Positions 1-11,788 of a stretch of 64,000 nt of DNA are shown here, in pieces; the first letter of the stretch is position 1, and every line of letters starts with the position of its first letter. Position numbers and translations under genes: made by a program. The stretch lies in assembly GCA_965644315.1 (NCBI GenBank), contig CBFFRQ010000018.1:868001-932000 (forward strand). The letters run 5' to 3'. The notes beneath the pieces were generated by a model that did no database searches, was not told the DNA's origin, and saw only the letters and a list, made by a program, of their open reading frames with translations. This DNA is from Caecitellus pseudoparvulus (taxonomy: Eukaryota > Bigyra: Bicosoecida).

Positions 1-2467
1 TGGACAGGGACACGTACAGGGCGGAGGACGAGGCGCTGTGCAGGTGGGACTGCAGGGCTGCCACCGCCATGTCCGGGGCTGCGTTCGCAAGGGACGTCTC
101 TCCCGCGGTCAGCAGCACATCCCCGGGATACACTGAGTTCAAGTCCTCATGCAGGGGGGGTGCTTCGTGCAGGGTGTGGTTGAAGAGCGCGCTGGGTGGA
201 AGCGCGTGGCCCTGGCCACCGCCGCCTGGCAACGCAGCTCGCGGGTCACACAGCGGCGGAACGGTGGAGAGATCGAAGCGAGGGGAGAAGTGGAACACAC
301 TCGCCGCATGGGCGTGTGGGCCAGAGCCGTCCACGAGAGCGGTGCGTGATGCCGGCGACAGCAGCCCCAGCACAAGTGCCCTGCGGGCCGGGGCCAGTCT
401 ACGAAGCAGGCGGTCTCCCATCTGCCGCGTTGCCGGACCGGACGGCACGGTGGCGGCATCTCCTGGCAAGCCAGGGCGCACGACAGCCGCAATCACGACA
501 GCTTTGTGCCCATGCTCGCCGCCTTCCATGGCGGACAGTGCTGCCCGGGCACTGGCCTCCGTCGTGGGGACGCCACTTGACTCGACGTCGTCCCCGAAAC
601 GCAGCAGGTGCACGCCCAGACGCTGCACTGATTGAGCAAGCCACGGCCGCGGCAGGGTGCACACAAACCCCATCTGGTCGTACACACGCACAGGCTCATG
701 CGCGTGGACCCTGTCCCCATCCGCTGCTTGCGCTGCGTGGGCTGCAGCGAGCGGCACGAGGCGCACCGAGCACGGGAACAACTTCAGCGACAGAGCCATG
801 CGCTGCGGGTTGCTGTGCGTTTCATCAGAGCTCGAGCTGTGCGCGCCTTCAATGGGGCTGGCTGAGCTGCGCGCAGTGCGGCGCTTCAGAGCACGGCGAG
901 CGCGGGCTGGTTTCGACGCAGGCTCTGGGCTGCGCGTGGCGGAGCTTGCCCGGGAGGTGCTGCCCGAGGACCGGCCTTCCTGAGCTGCCGCCTTTGCAGA
1001 GCTTGTTGCGCTCATGGCCCGGTCAGACGCTTGGAGGCTGCGCCTGGGGAGGTGTGAGGCGCTGAGGGCCTTGTCCAGCACGCCGGCGCCCGTGTCCGCT
1101 TGGGCCCAGGCAGCCGCCAGTGCGGGGAGGGACAGTTGGCGAAGGGAGGGCGCCCCTGGACCGCGCAGGCCGCCCATGCTGTTCGCCAGGGCGGCCGCCC
1201 ACACGCGGGCCTCCAGCGCGTCTGCCGCCTTGAACTCCTGGAACACCGTTCCTTTCGCGGTCGCGACCGTCAGTGTAAAGCTGCACGCCTCACCTGCGTC
1301 GCAGCCCCCGCCCACAGCAGCCCAGTCGTACGCCAACGCTTGCATCTTCGTGACGGAAGTGACACGGCCGTGTTCCAGGCCACTGTCTCGCTCTGCTTCG
1401 TCTGCGAAACGCAGCAGTGCGCCCTCCAACAGCTGCAGCACAAAGTAGCGCTGGTGCCACACCTGGCTGGACTTGCCCGTCGCTGCGCTGCGGAACGCTC
1501 GAATGCCCAGGCAGCCTTCCAGAGTGTCTGTCATCCGCATGAGAGGAAGAGCTGCGCCAGTCCGCTGCGTTTCGGTTGACTGGCTCGAGGAATCGGGTGC
1601 GCCTGCAGCGCCAGCGCCAGCCTGGCGCAAGGTCCATGTTGGCAACGAGGGTGGCTGGCACGGCACCAACTGGGCGGCAGCTGCTGCTTGTGAGGCTGGC
1701 AAAGCACATGTGAGCACTGCAGAGCCCCGAAGGCGGTGCAGACCGGTGGTCAGCGCTGTCCAATCCTGCACACCATTCACAGCTCTCACAACAGCTCCCT
1801 GCACTGCAGGCCGCACGCTCTCATGCCTGCGGAGCACACCGAAGAAGGGTAAGGAGAGGGGCTTCATAGAGGGCAGGACACTGGGGGACTCACAGCATGC
1901 TGGCATCCTGCACGATGGTCTGGCCCTCGACCTTCTGTGGAGAGGCGCATGCGGAAATGGAGCGACGCCTGACCACGCCCGACATGGCCTCGGCCGACAT
2001 ACCTTCACAGAAAGCCCCCGGATGGGGGCAGGGCACACAACACACACATCTCCGGCTTGGACGCCTTCCATTTCCCTTGGCCTCCTCCTCGCTTCACTTT
2101 GAGCCGCAGAGTTGTCTCGTCCCAGCTGGCTGGCTTGGATCAGCAACGCACCCCCGGCCCCTAACCTGAGATGCAGAAGAAACTGCAGTGCTTGAGCTCA
2201 GAGGACACAGGGAGGAATCTCGGACCCTTGAATCCTAGCAGAATTGCCGCGGCAGACACCGCCCGATCCACAGCAACGTCTGTGGCCACCTGCAGGTGGC
2301 TCGTACCTCTGTCGCCAGCTAGGCTCGCGGCACTTGGACGCTACAGGCTGTGTGAACAAGGCCCACCTGCTCGTGTGGCATCCAGCATAGGATGCATGGC
2401 CTGGTGAGTTGAAATTGTTGGGCTGAGGGTACGAGTACTTCAGGGCGAAGCCGGGTGTGTGCGACAT
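1..2467 (-). CDS. PH-domain and PDZ-like adaptor protein, 3' end outside window
   Basis: Four-exon model: 2307-2467, 2003-2165, 1894-1934 and 1-1826. The exon phases close exactly (53 codons+2, 1+54 codons, 13 codons+2), and the last exon stays open for about 600 codons to the window edge, so the C-terminus is missing. Introns start GTACGA, GTATGT and GTGAGT. From about residue 218 (nt 1540) the protein has a clear pleckstrin-homology pattern: a short glycine-starting strand, WHQRYFVLQ, and a closing helix with the invariant tryptophan in ARVWAAAL near nt 1200. A Ser/Ala/Arg-rich linker follows. Near the edge (about nt 150-1) VYPGDVLLTAGE resembles the core of a PDZ domain. PH domains usually bind phosphoinositides or partner proteins at membranes; a scaffold role is inference. 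The start at 2467 is the first ATG giving a consistent spliced frame; an in-frame upstream ATG near 2575 is possible. Confidence 0.7.
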
Positions 2468-3118
2468 GCTCCGACCGCCTTCCGTGCACTGGCTTGTGTC
2501 CAGGGCAGGTGAAACAACACAGCTCTTACACGAGGAAGCGAGGCAAGCTTCTAGGCTAGAACATGAGAGCCTCATATGGCCCGCATGAGCGCTGGAAGCG
2601 CCGCTCCAGTCGGCAAGGGGGCCAGGTCACTGAACTTGCAACAAAGTGAATGCCAGCCCAAGCAACACCAGTTTGCCAGCAAGCAACAACTGAAGATGGT
2701 CCATCGCCCACTTGAATCAACGGCGTTTCTGTGCTCTTCTACCTCTGCATCTCTGTCGCCCCCGGCAAGCGCAACGTGTGCCCCCACGGCGTCTGCATTC
2801 CACAGCTTCCAAGCCGTGTGCGTTGTTGCTGCCACGTCGCCAAAACCAGCCGAGCGCAAAACGTAAGACTCGTCAGACAGGGACGTCCGAAGCGCAGCCG
2901 AGGCAAATCAGCTTACTTCTCTTGCTGTGTTGCACGTGTTCCGCGACAGAATATCAGATCTTGTGCCTGCGCCTTCGCAGCAGGGTCGACTTTTTCGTCG
3001 CGGCCGGCCAATTGCCGCAGAAGCCGAGGCGTCGTTTTGCAGCCCGACTGCCACGCAGGCTGCCATACCTGCGGATCTAAGCCCGGCAATCGTCTCACAC
3101 AAGCATACACCTCGAGGC
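2468..3118. promoter_or_regulatory. Divergent intergenic region
   Basis: This 651-base stretch lies between the start codons of the leftward PH/PDZ gene and the rightward giant surface-protein gene. The open frames inside it have no domain and no consistent splice partner. By position it must hold two 5' UTRs and two promoters or one shared promoter. I recognise no TATA box or other named element. Confidence 0.4.
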
Positions 3119-6100
3119 ATGACCGGGTCCTCGTGGGGGCCACGGCCGCTCCGGCGAGCTATCGCTGTGCTGGCCTGCCTGCCGCTGGTTGCCATTTTTG
3201 GTGCACTGCACTTGAGTGTCGCCATTCAGCCCAAGCCTCTCGCTGTGAGGCGCTTGCAGCCAGTGGGCCCACAAAGATACTCGGATGATAATGCTTCCTT
3301 CTCCGCCCACTCCTGGCCAGAGGCTCTGGCTGGTGGCGAGATGGGTGACAGCCCAACGCACGTTGCAAGCGACGTCCACGCAGACGGCACGATTCGCAGG
3401 CTGTCCTCTGGTTCCCCTGTGTACGTCAAGACCACAGGTTCAGACTCCAATTCGGGGGCGTCTCCAGCCGCTGCTCTACGCACCTTTGCCGCAGCCATCA
3501 CCACAGCTGCCGGCACACGGCCCATCCACATCGCGGGGGGCAGCTACTCGACCACCACGCTGAATCTCCCCTCTGGCACAAAGCTGTGGGGTGGCTGGAG
3601 CTCTGACTTCACCTCTCGAAACCCCGACGCGAATCCTGTCTTTCTCACGTCCTCTGGGACAGGCATGACCTGCACCAGCTCCTCTGATATTCTCGTGGAA
3701 GGCGTGCGTCTGACGGTTGAGCTGGGCGGTGGGCACACCGCGTATGGTATGCGATTGAACTCCTGCACAAACGTGCGCATCTACAACTCCCGCATATCTG
3801 TCTGGGCTGGAGCTGATGGAGCTGATGGAGCGCCTGGCAGTGATGGCTCTAATGGAGGTAAGCGCAGTGCGGCCGCCGAGTGCGCAAACTTCAGCTTCGC
3901 ACGCCACTTGCCGTACCCGCATTCGCAGCAAACGGGGGGCAGGGAGCCCCATCTTGTGAAGATGACGGATGTGGAGTTTGTGTATGCAGCTCTTGCAGCA
4001 CACCCATCGGAGGAAGTGGCGGCGCTGGCTGCGGCGGCACATGCTCCGGCGGCAAGGGTGGCAATGGCGGAGCGAACAATGGAAACGGCTTCGGTGGCAG
4101 CACTGGGGGAGGTTCCAGTGGCGGTGCAGGAGGTGCTGCTGTTCCGAGAGGTTTAGGTGACGTGAACCCATCATATACGTACATCGGGAAGAACGGCGGA
4201 TCCGGAAGTGATGGTTCACATGGAGCAGGCGCTGGCAATCAGAACTTTGGCGTTTCTGGCTGGTCACGGCAATCTGGCTCGTTTGGCTCTTCTGGAACCG
4301 ATGGCTCTGGTGGTGGTGGTGGGGGTGGCGGCGGCGGCGATGATGGCGGCTTCCAGTGCTATTCTCGAGGTGGAGCTGGCGGAGGCGGGGGAGGCGGCGG
4401 AAGCCGCGGTATCAGGGGTTCGCCAGGCACGAGCGGCGGCTCCAGTTTTGGAATATACGCAACTGATTCTGATTTTCAGTTGTGGGGCGTGTTCATTCAA
4501 GTGGGCGATGGCGGTGATGGTGGGGATGGTGGCAGGGGCGGCGACGGAGGCTCTGGTGGAGTTGGCGGGAACTGCTCAGGGAACAAAGGCTCATGCTACG
4601 CTGGGAGCGGAACGCAAGACGATGCATCTAATGGAGCTCGTGGTGGAGCTGGTGGAGCTGGTGGCGACGGGGGCGATGGTGGCGGCGGGGCTGGCGGGCA
4701 CAGCATTGCGATGCTGCTACGTGGCACAACCGTGGCCCGCTTGGCGTCGTATACAGGCGTGCACGGCACAGCTGGGGCCCAGGGGGCCAGGGGATCTCCG
4801 CTGGCATCAATGGGCATCGCGCAAGACATCTACACCATCCTTCCAGCCAGCGTCGTGTACCAGGTTCCTTCCAGCACACCTGCACCGACGCCAAGCAGCA
4901 CACGGTCTCCCTCTGCGACCCCGAGTGTGACGGCGACCTCAAGTGTGAGCGGAACTGCAAGTGTCACAGCAAGTGTCACTGCTAGTGTCACTGCTAGTGT
5001 CACGGCCAGCGTCACAGCCAGCGTCACCAGGACTCCGTCCCAAACTGCCTCCTGCACGGCAAGCGTCACAGCCAGTGTGACGGCGAGCGTTACTGCCTCC
5101 AACACCGCTACAGTCACGGTTACCCCATCCAACACAGCCAGTGTCACTGCCAGTGTCACTGCCAGTGTCACTGCCAGTGTGACGGCGTCCAACACGGCTA
5201 GCGTCACTGCCAGTGTTACCCCCAGCCACACTCCCACGAACACGCCGACGCCCAGCACGACAGCCAGTGCGACGCCAACTCCGGATGTGCTGCGGCTCTC
5301 AGAGCGTGTGGCCAGTGGGGATGGCTTTCCATTCGAGTACTTCAACCTCATTCCAGCACGCCTGGCGCCGCGGACTCTCGTGTTGCCGAGGAACGGCAGT
5401 CAGTCCATGGATGACAACACAGTGACCTTGAACGTGCAGCTGAAGACGAACCCGGGCGTGTTTTCCGCGACGTGGGGTGTCAGCGCAACTCTCGTTGGCT
5501 CTTCGACTGAGTGGCTGGAAGATATCGTGCGGGGCTCGACGGTTACTGTGCCCAGGGTGCCAGAGGTGACCTTGGAGGAAGGTGCGCGGAACGTTTCTGC
5601 CGCAGCAGCGTCAGGGCGAGTTGCGCGCGCAGCCCCAGACGTTGTGGTGAGCCCCGCTGAGGCCACTGTGGGGTCCCTTCCTGTGCAGACCAGCATGTCG
5701 GTGACAGTGCAAGTGCCTTGCTGGGATGCAGACCAGCCCCAAGCGTGTGGAGCAGACGATGCAGCGTCCCCAGGCGACTACCAAGGTGTCTTTGTGTACC
5801 GCATCAGCATCACCACACCAGCAGGCGGGGATGTCTTCTCTTTGCCACTTTTGGTGGCCGTGCTGGCGCCTGCAGTTGAGGTGCAGCCTTTGAACTTGCT
5901 TGAGCGCGTGTCCCCAGGAGACAATGCTCCCATTCGCATCCCCTTCCATGTCTCAAACCCCGGCTCAGCCCCAGCAACCTGGCGCCTGGCCGTCCCTTCG
6001 CTCAGCATCGCACGGGCTGGCAACGAGGGCTCTGTGGTGGCCGTTCCCCCAGACAGGTATGATTTTGCGGCTGGCAGCGTGTGCTGGCTCCGCTTCCTGG

Positions 6101-9100
6101 TTCAGGATGACGGGCCAGTGGCTGGCGTGCGAAACTGCTCCCTGGCACAAGCTGTCGCAGGGCTGCCTGCTCTACGGACAACTGCATCCACTTGCGTTGA
6201 GGGTGTCCTGGCACCGTACACGTCCACAACCTTGCAGGCTGTGGCACTGCCAGCCCAGCTGCAAGTGGGCTTGACTGGGACGGACATTGCCTTTGCAGCG
6301 GCTGGCTTTGGTGCAGCAAGCAAGGCCCAGGTGTCGCCGTGGCAGCCTCCACCACCCGCGTCCATTCCACGGAAGTTCCTGTCCACTGCACGGGTGAGCT
6401 CAGTTGGACTCGTCATCAGCCTCGTCGATTTGTGCCCTGCTCAGGTGGCTCTCAGCCCCATCGCCGCGCCACCAGATGGCTCCACAGTGACGCGTGTCAA
6501 GCACGTCACTGTGAGGTCCTTTGATGCCACGGCCTCTTTGCAGCCAGAGCTGGCGGCCATTCTGCACGGCAACGTGTCGGTCAGCTCAGTGAAGGCTTGT
6601 GCTGGCGGGGGCGGCGGAGAGTCCGCGGCTGCCGTGCGCCAGCGCTTTTACGACATTGTCGGCAATGCCAGCCAGCCTTCGCCGTCGTGGGTGAAGCTGC
6701 GTTTCAGCGTGGACGCAGATGTCTTCATCGCGGGCCCCGCACCCGTCGGGGCACTGAATGCCACCGCACTGCCTATTTCCGGCATCACCGTGTCCCCATC
6801 AGCCATTGGAACCATCAGCATCATTGCAACGCACTCCGCTGACCGCCCCATCCCCCTTGGAGAGCACCGCATGACGTTGCTGCTGGTGTTCCAGTCCACC
6901 CAAGGCTCGGGCGGGGGGGCGCAGCAGTCTCCGAGTTGAGGAGCGTGGACATCACCGTGAATGTCGTGCCGGGCCCGGCATCCAAGCTGGGCTCCCTTTC
7001 CATCGCCTTGCGCCCCCGAGTGCTGGGAGGCGACCTGCCCTTGCAGGGGCGCGTGGCTGCTGGAGCCAGTGCTGAGGTTCCGGTGGACACCTCAGCTCTC
7101 ACCGTGGACACTGCTGGGAAGCTCATCAGCGTCATTCAGCTGGCAGATTCCTTCGGTTTTCCGCGGGCGGTGGGGGACGATTCGCTGCTGCCTCTACTGC
7201 AGGGGGCGGGGAATCGCTCAGTGCCGGTACGCGACCCGACAGTGCTCGCAGTGCGGCGCCTGACGTCATCAGACATCATGGGTGATGCGCCGCTGATGGC
7301 AGCTTTGCAGTGTGCGTGGAGCCCACAGACTTGCCCTGGGGGGGGCGCGCCGTCGGTCGTGCCGCAGGCTGCTGCTCAGGCCATGTTGGGTCTGCTCAGC
7401 TCCGCCCCAGGCTTGGCAGCTGCGTACCAGTCAGTCACAAACATGGCCACCCCGATGCCGCCGGCTGGCGGGGAAGTGTATGGCGTGTTTCTGCGCCCAC
7501 GAGGCAGTGGCTCCATGGCAGTGCAAGTGTGGAGTGCAGCCGTGGACGCGGAGTTCGCGCAGGCCACGCGCAGCGACAGCGTGCTGCCTGCGCAGGGCAG
7601 CACTCCCACCAGCCCCGCCCGGCGTGGCCTTGCCGTGACGGCTAACATGCAGCAGATCTTGTCCATCAATGAGAGCAAGGTTGAGGTGGATGCGGTGCCC
7701 TGCGACAGCCTCGGGCTGGTGGAGCTGACGACGCCGTTTGGCTCCATCACGGCCCCCTCCATGACCACCGCTGAGGATGGCATCACGTGCACGTGCCGGC
7801 CAGGGTTCGTGCGAATGCCTAGCACGCCTGGCGAAGTGCTGACGAGCCAGAAACTGCGCTGCATGCCTTGCCCCGCGGGCTTCTACTCTGCCCGCGCGAC
7901 ACTGCGAGCGCAGGGAGCAGTGGGCAGCTGCTTGCCTTGTCCAGACAACAGCTTTGCCCTGGCAGGAGCGGCTACTTGCACAACGTGCCCTGTCACTTCG
8001 GCTGTGCAGTGCTCTGGCGGGATGATGAGCGTTGCGGGGGGTTTCCGCTTGAGCAGGTGGGACGGCGCGGGCGTGTCTGCGCCAAGCTCGCCTGAACTGC
8101 AGCTGTGGCAAGCTGCCCTGGAGCTGGGCTGGTCTGCACCTGCGAACTCCAGCGTGCCGGGAGAGGGCGAGCGCTTCTTGGGCATCACGGCCAGGGACGC
8201 TGACGCATTCATTCGAGCGGCGCAGCAGGTCATGCTGCCCTGCCCCAACCCCTTTGCATGTGTGCCGAGAGCTGCCGCGCCGGCTTCATCCAGCTCTGCA
8301 GGGGGGAACGAGACGCAGGTCGCCCCTGCAGAGCGGCGCCGAGGGACATGCATCGCGGGGGACCAGGGCCGGTCCTTCAACTGCAGCTTCGTAGGCGTGC
8401 GGGATTCTACTTGTGCGGAGGGCCACGACACGGATTCGTTCCTTTGTGTCCGCTGCGCCGAGGGGTACCACCACTTTCCTCCAGGCGCAGGCGAAGCGGG
8501 GTCATGCGTTGCCTGCGGGCCGCCAGGCCGGAACGCAGGCATTCTTGTGGGCATTACAGCTGTGGGATTGGGGCTTGTGGCTGTCATCCTGTACAGCTGG
8601 AACAACGCCGAGGGGGGGGTGGGGGTGGCCCAACCCTCCGTCGTGGCCCACGTGTCTGCGCGAGCATGGGCAAGCAGCGTCGCTGTGACTTCCGCCCTGC
8701 ACTTAGTGGGCAAGGGCAGCAAGGCTAGAGGCGGAAAGGACCCAGACAAGCAGAGCATCTCGCTTACACTGAACTGGCGCCCGGTTTCGGCATCGTGGGT
8801 TCCTGCCGGTGCTGTGTGCCTGCCTGATGCCGACGCGCCTGGCCAGCTGTCCATTTCGAGGCCACTGCCACCCGCCGCCGACCACGCCTTGCGGGTGGTG
8901 GCAGGCATGTACCTGCTTCTGTTCTTGCAGCTGTCGTCGCTGTTGGGCGACGTGCGGCCCAACAACCCGCAGCTCCTCTCCGCACAAGAAGTGCTGGGGC
9001 ACGCCTCCAGCCTCGTGCCTGTGGATTCCTTCGCCATTGCGTGCCTGAGCCCCGACTCGGTCATCGGCTACGTGCGGCTATCGTGGACCGTCGCACTGCC

Positions 9101-11546
9101 AGTGTTGTCCTTCCTGCTGGGAGCCCTCGCCACCGCAGGCGTGTACGCGTGGGAGAGCAGGCCGCGCGATGTGCCTACCGGCGGGGCTGCACCCGCTGCG
9201 ACAGTCACAGCAAGTGGCGCTAGACAAGGGCCTGCCCAGAGCTCCAGCGACAAGCTGGTGCATCGCACAGCCAAGTCCCTGGCTGTCGGCTTGGGCTTGG
9301 CGTTGCTGTGCCTGTGGTGTGTCGTGCCTCGGTGCTTGTCCGGCGTTGTCAGCGTGTTCCCCTCTGTGCATGTGACTCCCGAGACGGAGGCTCTGCTTTC
9401 CGACACAGCCCAGGCGGCCAACACCCCTCTCCACAGCACTGCTCGTGGACTCGGCGCCCTCATCTTCCTCATGTTTGTATTTCTGCCAGGCGCCGCCCTC
9501 GCTTGGGGTGTGCGCGTCGCAAGCCGTGCTGCTGCGGATGGCGTCAGCGTGCAGAGTGGGCAGGAGGCTTTGACTGGGCGCCTGCCGCCCAAGGCGAAGT
9601 CCGGCAGTGCGGCGGTATCAAGCACTTCTGTCGTTGTCTCTGGCACCTCGAGCGGCGCGAAGCACAGCGGCAGTGCATCTGAGTCAGGTATGGATGCAAA
9701 GGCCTCACACGAAGCGATTGCTGCCGTCCCTGCGGCTACGCTGCGTGCCCCCCCGTCCATGACAGTGTGGTCTGCCACTGCCCTGCTGTGGGGCTTCTAC
9801 CGCCCTGGCATGCAGGGCTGGTCAGCGCTGTGGTGCACGCAGATGCTTCTCCTAGCCATGACGCCAGCCTTTACGCCTTCCTTCTCAGGGCGCTGCTTCA
9901 TCGCCACCTTCGTCTGCTTGGTGGCAGCGTGCACGTACGAGCTGGCCGCTCCCCACGATTTTGCCCGCAGCCTTCTGCGAACGAATGCCCGTGTGCTTGA
10001 CATGCTCAAACGCCAGCTGGAGCGTTTCAAAGCTCTAGAGAGCACCACCGCCCGGGAGCTAGGGGAGGAGGGCGTGCCCCTTCTCTGCAGCTGCTGTGGC
10101 TTTGAATTCTACAGTGTGCGCTCTACCAAGCGCAAGCAGGCTGCAGCAAAGCCAGAGCAGGAGCAGTCAGCGGCAGCCAGTTTGTTCCAGAGCATGCAAG
10201 AGCAGCAGCTGCACCAGCGCCTGGTGCAAAACCCTGCGCTGGAGTGGGTCTCCAGCGGGCGAGGGCGCATGGCGCCCATCCTGCATCACACGGCCATCGT
10301 CACACCCTCCACCACGCTCAGTGCGGAGACCAGTGCACAGAAGGGCGCAGCTTTCACCATGTCTGCCTCCACCCGGCACATGCTGCGCGTGAAGCAAGCG
10401 CCAGAGGGCCGCGATGAGCCGCACCTGCAGCAAGCCAAGGCTGTGAACCCAATGCTGCTCAAGGTGCACGGCGGGCAGGGCAAGCAGGGAAAGTCAACGA
10501 GCGTGAAGGCTGACGGCGCCCCGGCAGCTGAGACCCATGCCTTGCGCCAGCGCCGTGCAGACCTCGAAGCAGAGCACGCCAAGGTTCTGTCCCTGGCACT
10601 CACAGGCCTGTGGTACCATCGCATCGGCTCGTCTGTGGTGTGGAACCTTGTGCTTCAGGGCGGCCTCGCCTATGCCTCCCTTGCGTGGCAAGCAGGTAAC
10701 CGCTTTCCATCTGTGGTGCCCCGAGGAGGGAACCTGAACCCTGAGCAACTGAACACAGCTGTGCACGTGGCAACGTACGGCACGTTTACACTGTGGTGGC
10801 TCACAGTGCTGTACCTGACAGTGCTGCTCCTGCCCAACCGCATTCGGTGCAGCATTCTTTCCTGCTCCTTCGCCGTGTCAGGTGCTGTGTCTGCCGTAGT
10901 CACCAAGCCTGCCGCCTTCGTCCTGTGGGTGGTGGACGGCTGCCCACCGCCGCCGCCGCCGCCTGCCGCAGATGTGCAGAAAGGTCGCCGCAGCAGCCAG
11001 CGCATCTTCGTGCAGCCTCTGCCGACTAGGCAGCTCACAGACGAGGACAAAGCCCGGGCCTCTACGCTGGTGAAGGGACCCACGGACACGGCAGGTACAG
11101 ACGGACAGCGTGCAGCCAAGGCCTTGGTGCGGCAGGACAGCGACAGTGGTCGCATCTCCGCCCATGCGACGCAGGTGCGGCAGCGCGCTGTCAAGCGGGA
11201 CAGCACCAGCGGGCGCCTGCTGCGTGCGGTGCGCAACTCCATCGTGGCCCTCTCGAGGCCAACCTCCATTTCTCAAGGCACTGGTGTTGATGAGGAGGGG
11301 GGCCTTGAGCTGCTCCAGGTTTCCAAGCCAAGCCAAGCCCTCTCCTCCGAGCGGCGCAGGGAGCTGCTGCGCATGAGTACGGCTGCAGGCAAGAGCGCTG
11401 CAAGCTCCACCAACACTTCGCAGCGTCGATCCATGGCCTCCTCCAGGAAGTCTCTACTGAAGCCTGCAGCGGGGGCGGCTTCGAAGCCGGCACGCTCGAC
11501 CAGCCCGAGAAGCAAGCGGCGCCCTAATCGTGGTGGGCTTTTGTAG
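3119..11546 (+). CDS. Giant POMP-like, Gly-rich, Ser/Val/Thr-repeat multipass surface protein (apparent frameshift near 6915)
   Basis: Exon 1 is 3119-3857 and exon 2 starts at 3929 (71-base GTAAGC...CAG intron). The start was chosen at 3119 because a basic, hydrophobic signal or anchor segment (residues about 13-35) follows. Then come: a pectin-lyase-like beta-helix opening (VYVKTTGSDSNSG...), a very glycine-rich block (nt 3950-4720), a Ser-Val-Thr-Ala repeat block (nt 4920-5275), Ig/filamin-like beta domains, and cysteine-rich modules resembling ephrin-receptor/GCC2_GCC3 repeats (nt 7790-8520). Several membrane helices follow (for example nt 8540-8600, 8900-8950, 9090-9150, 9280-9330, 9455-9520, 10790-10850), and then a basic Ser-rich cytosolic tail. 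The frame ends with TGA at 6937-6939. The next frame (6936-11546) begins with TTG, not ATG, and continues the same beta-domain pattern. I therefore read one gene interrupted by a one-base indel in a G7 run (6913-6919), or by an unrecognised 50-base intron. The function is unknown; a cell-surface or sensory role is inference. Confidence 0.75.
3950..4720 (+). repeat. Glycine-rich coding low-complexity tract
   Basis: This part of the giant surface-protein exon encodes runs of GG, GGD, GGA and GSGG triplets, with imperfect GGT/GGC/GGA repeats at the DNA level. The densest stretches are near 4305-4350, 4375-4410 and 4505-4560. Occasional Cys and aromatic residues break the runs. It resembles the glycine-rich spacers of polymorphic outer-membrane-like proteins. 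Confidence 0.85.
4920..5275 (+). repeat. Ser-Val-Thr-Ala minisatellite (12-base period)
   Basis: Within the giant surface-protein gene a 12-base unit like AGTGTCACTGCC, encoding Ser-Val-Thr-Ala, recurs more than 20 times. It is interrupted by SNT, PSQ and PSH variants and ends in a Thr-Pro-rich segment. Copies differ mostly at third codon positions (agtgtcact, agcgtcaca, agtgtgacg), which suggests selection on the peptide rather than very recent slippage. It would suit a stiff, O-glycosylated stalk; that role is inference. Confidence 0.9.
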
Positions 11547-11788
11547 CCGATAGTGGGGAGGGGGGCGTGAGCTCCGGCTGTGGTGCTACCCAACCCCCAC
11601 AACCCGTTGGGCTCATACCCGTGAACATCTTTCATTTCGCAACATCGATTCTTTTGCTTTGTCTCTTTGAATGCATGCGACTGTTCACGCGGACGCTCGC
11701 GCTGGAAGTTTCGCCTGCGTTTCGTCGCGAGGCCAGGCTTTGCCTGGAGCACGTTTCCTTTCGCTGTCACGGCCTCTGAGCTGATGTC

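Noticed and set aside
4920-5275. CRISPR-like regular repeat
   Set aside because: The 12-base units are contiguous, in frame and coding, without spacers; the genome is eukaryotic.
6936-11546. A separate gene starting at 6936
   Set aside because: Its first codon is TTG, there is no nearby ATG or promoter space, and it continues the domain pattern of the preceding frame.
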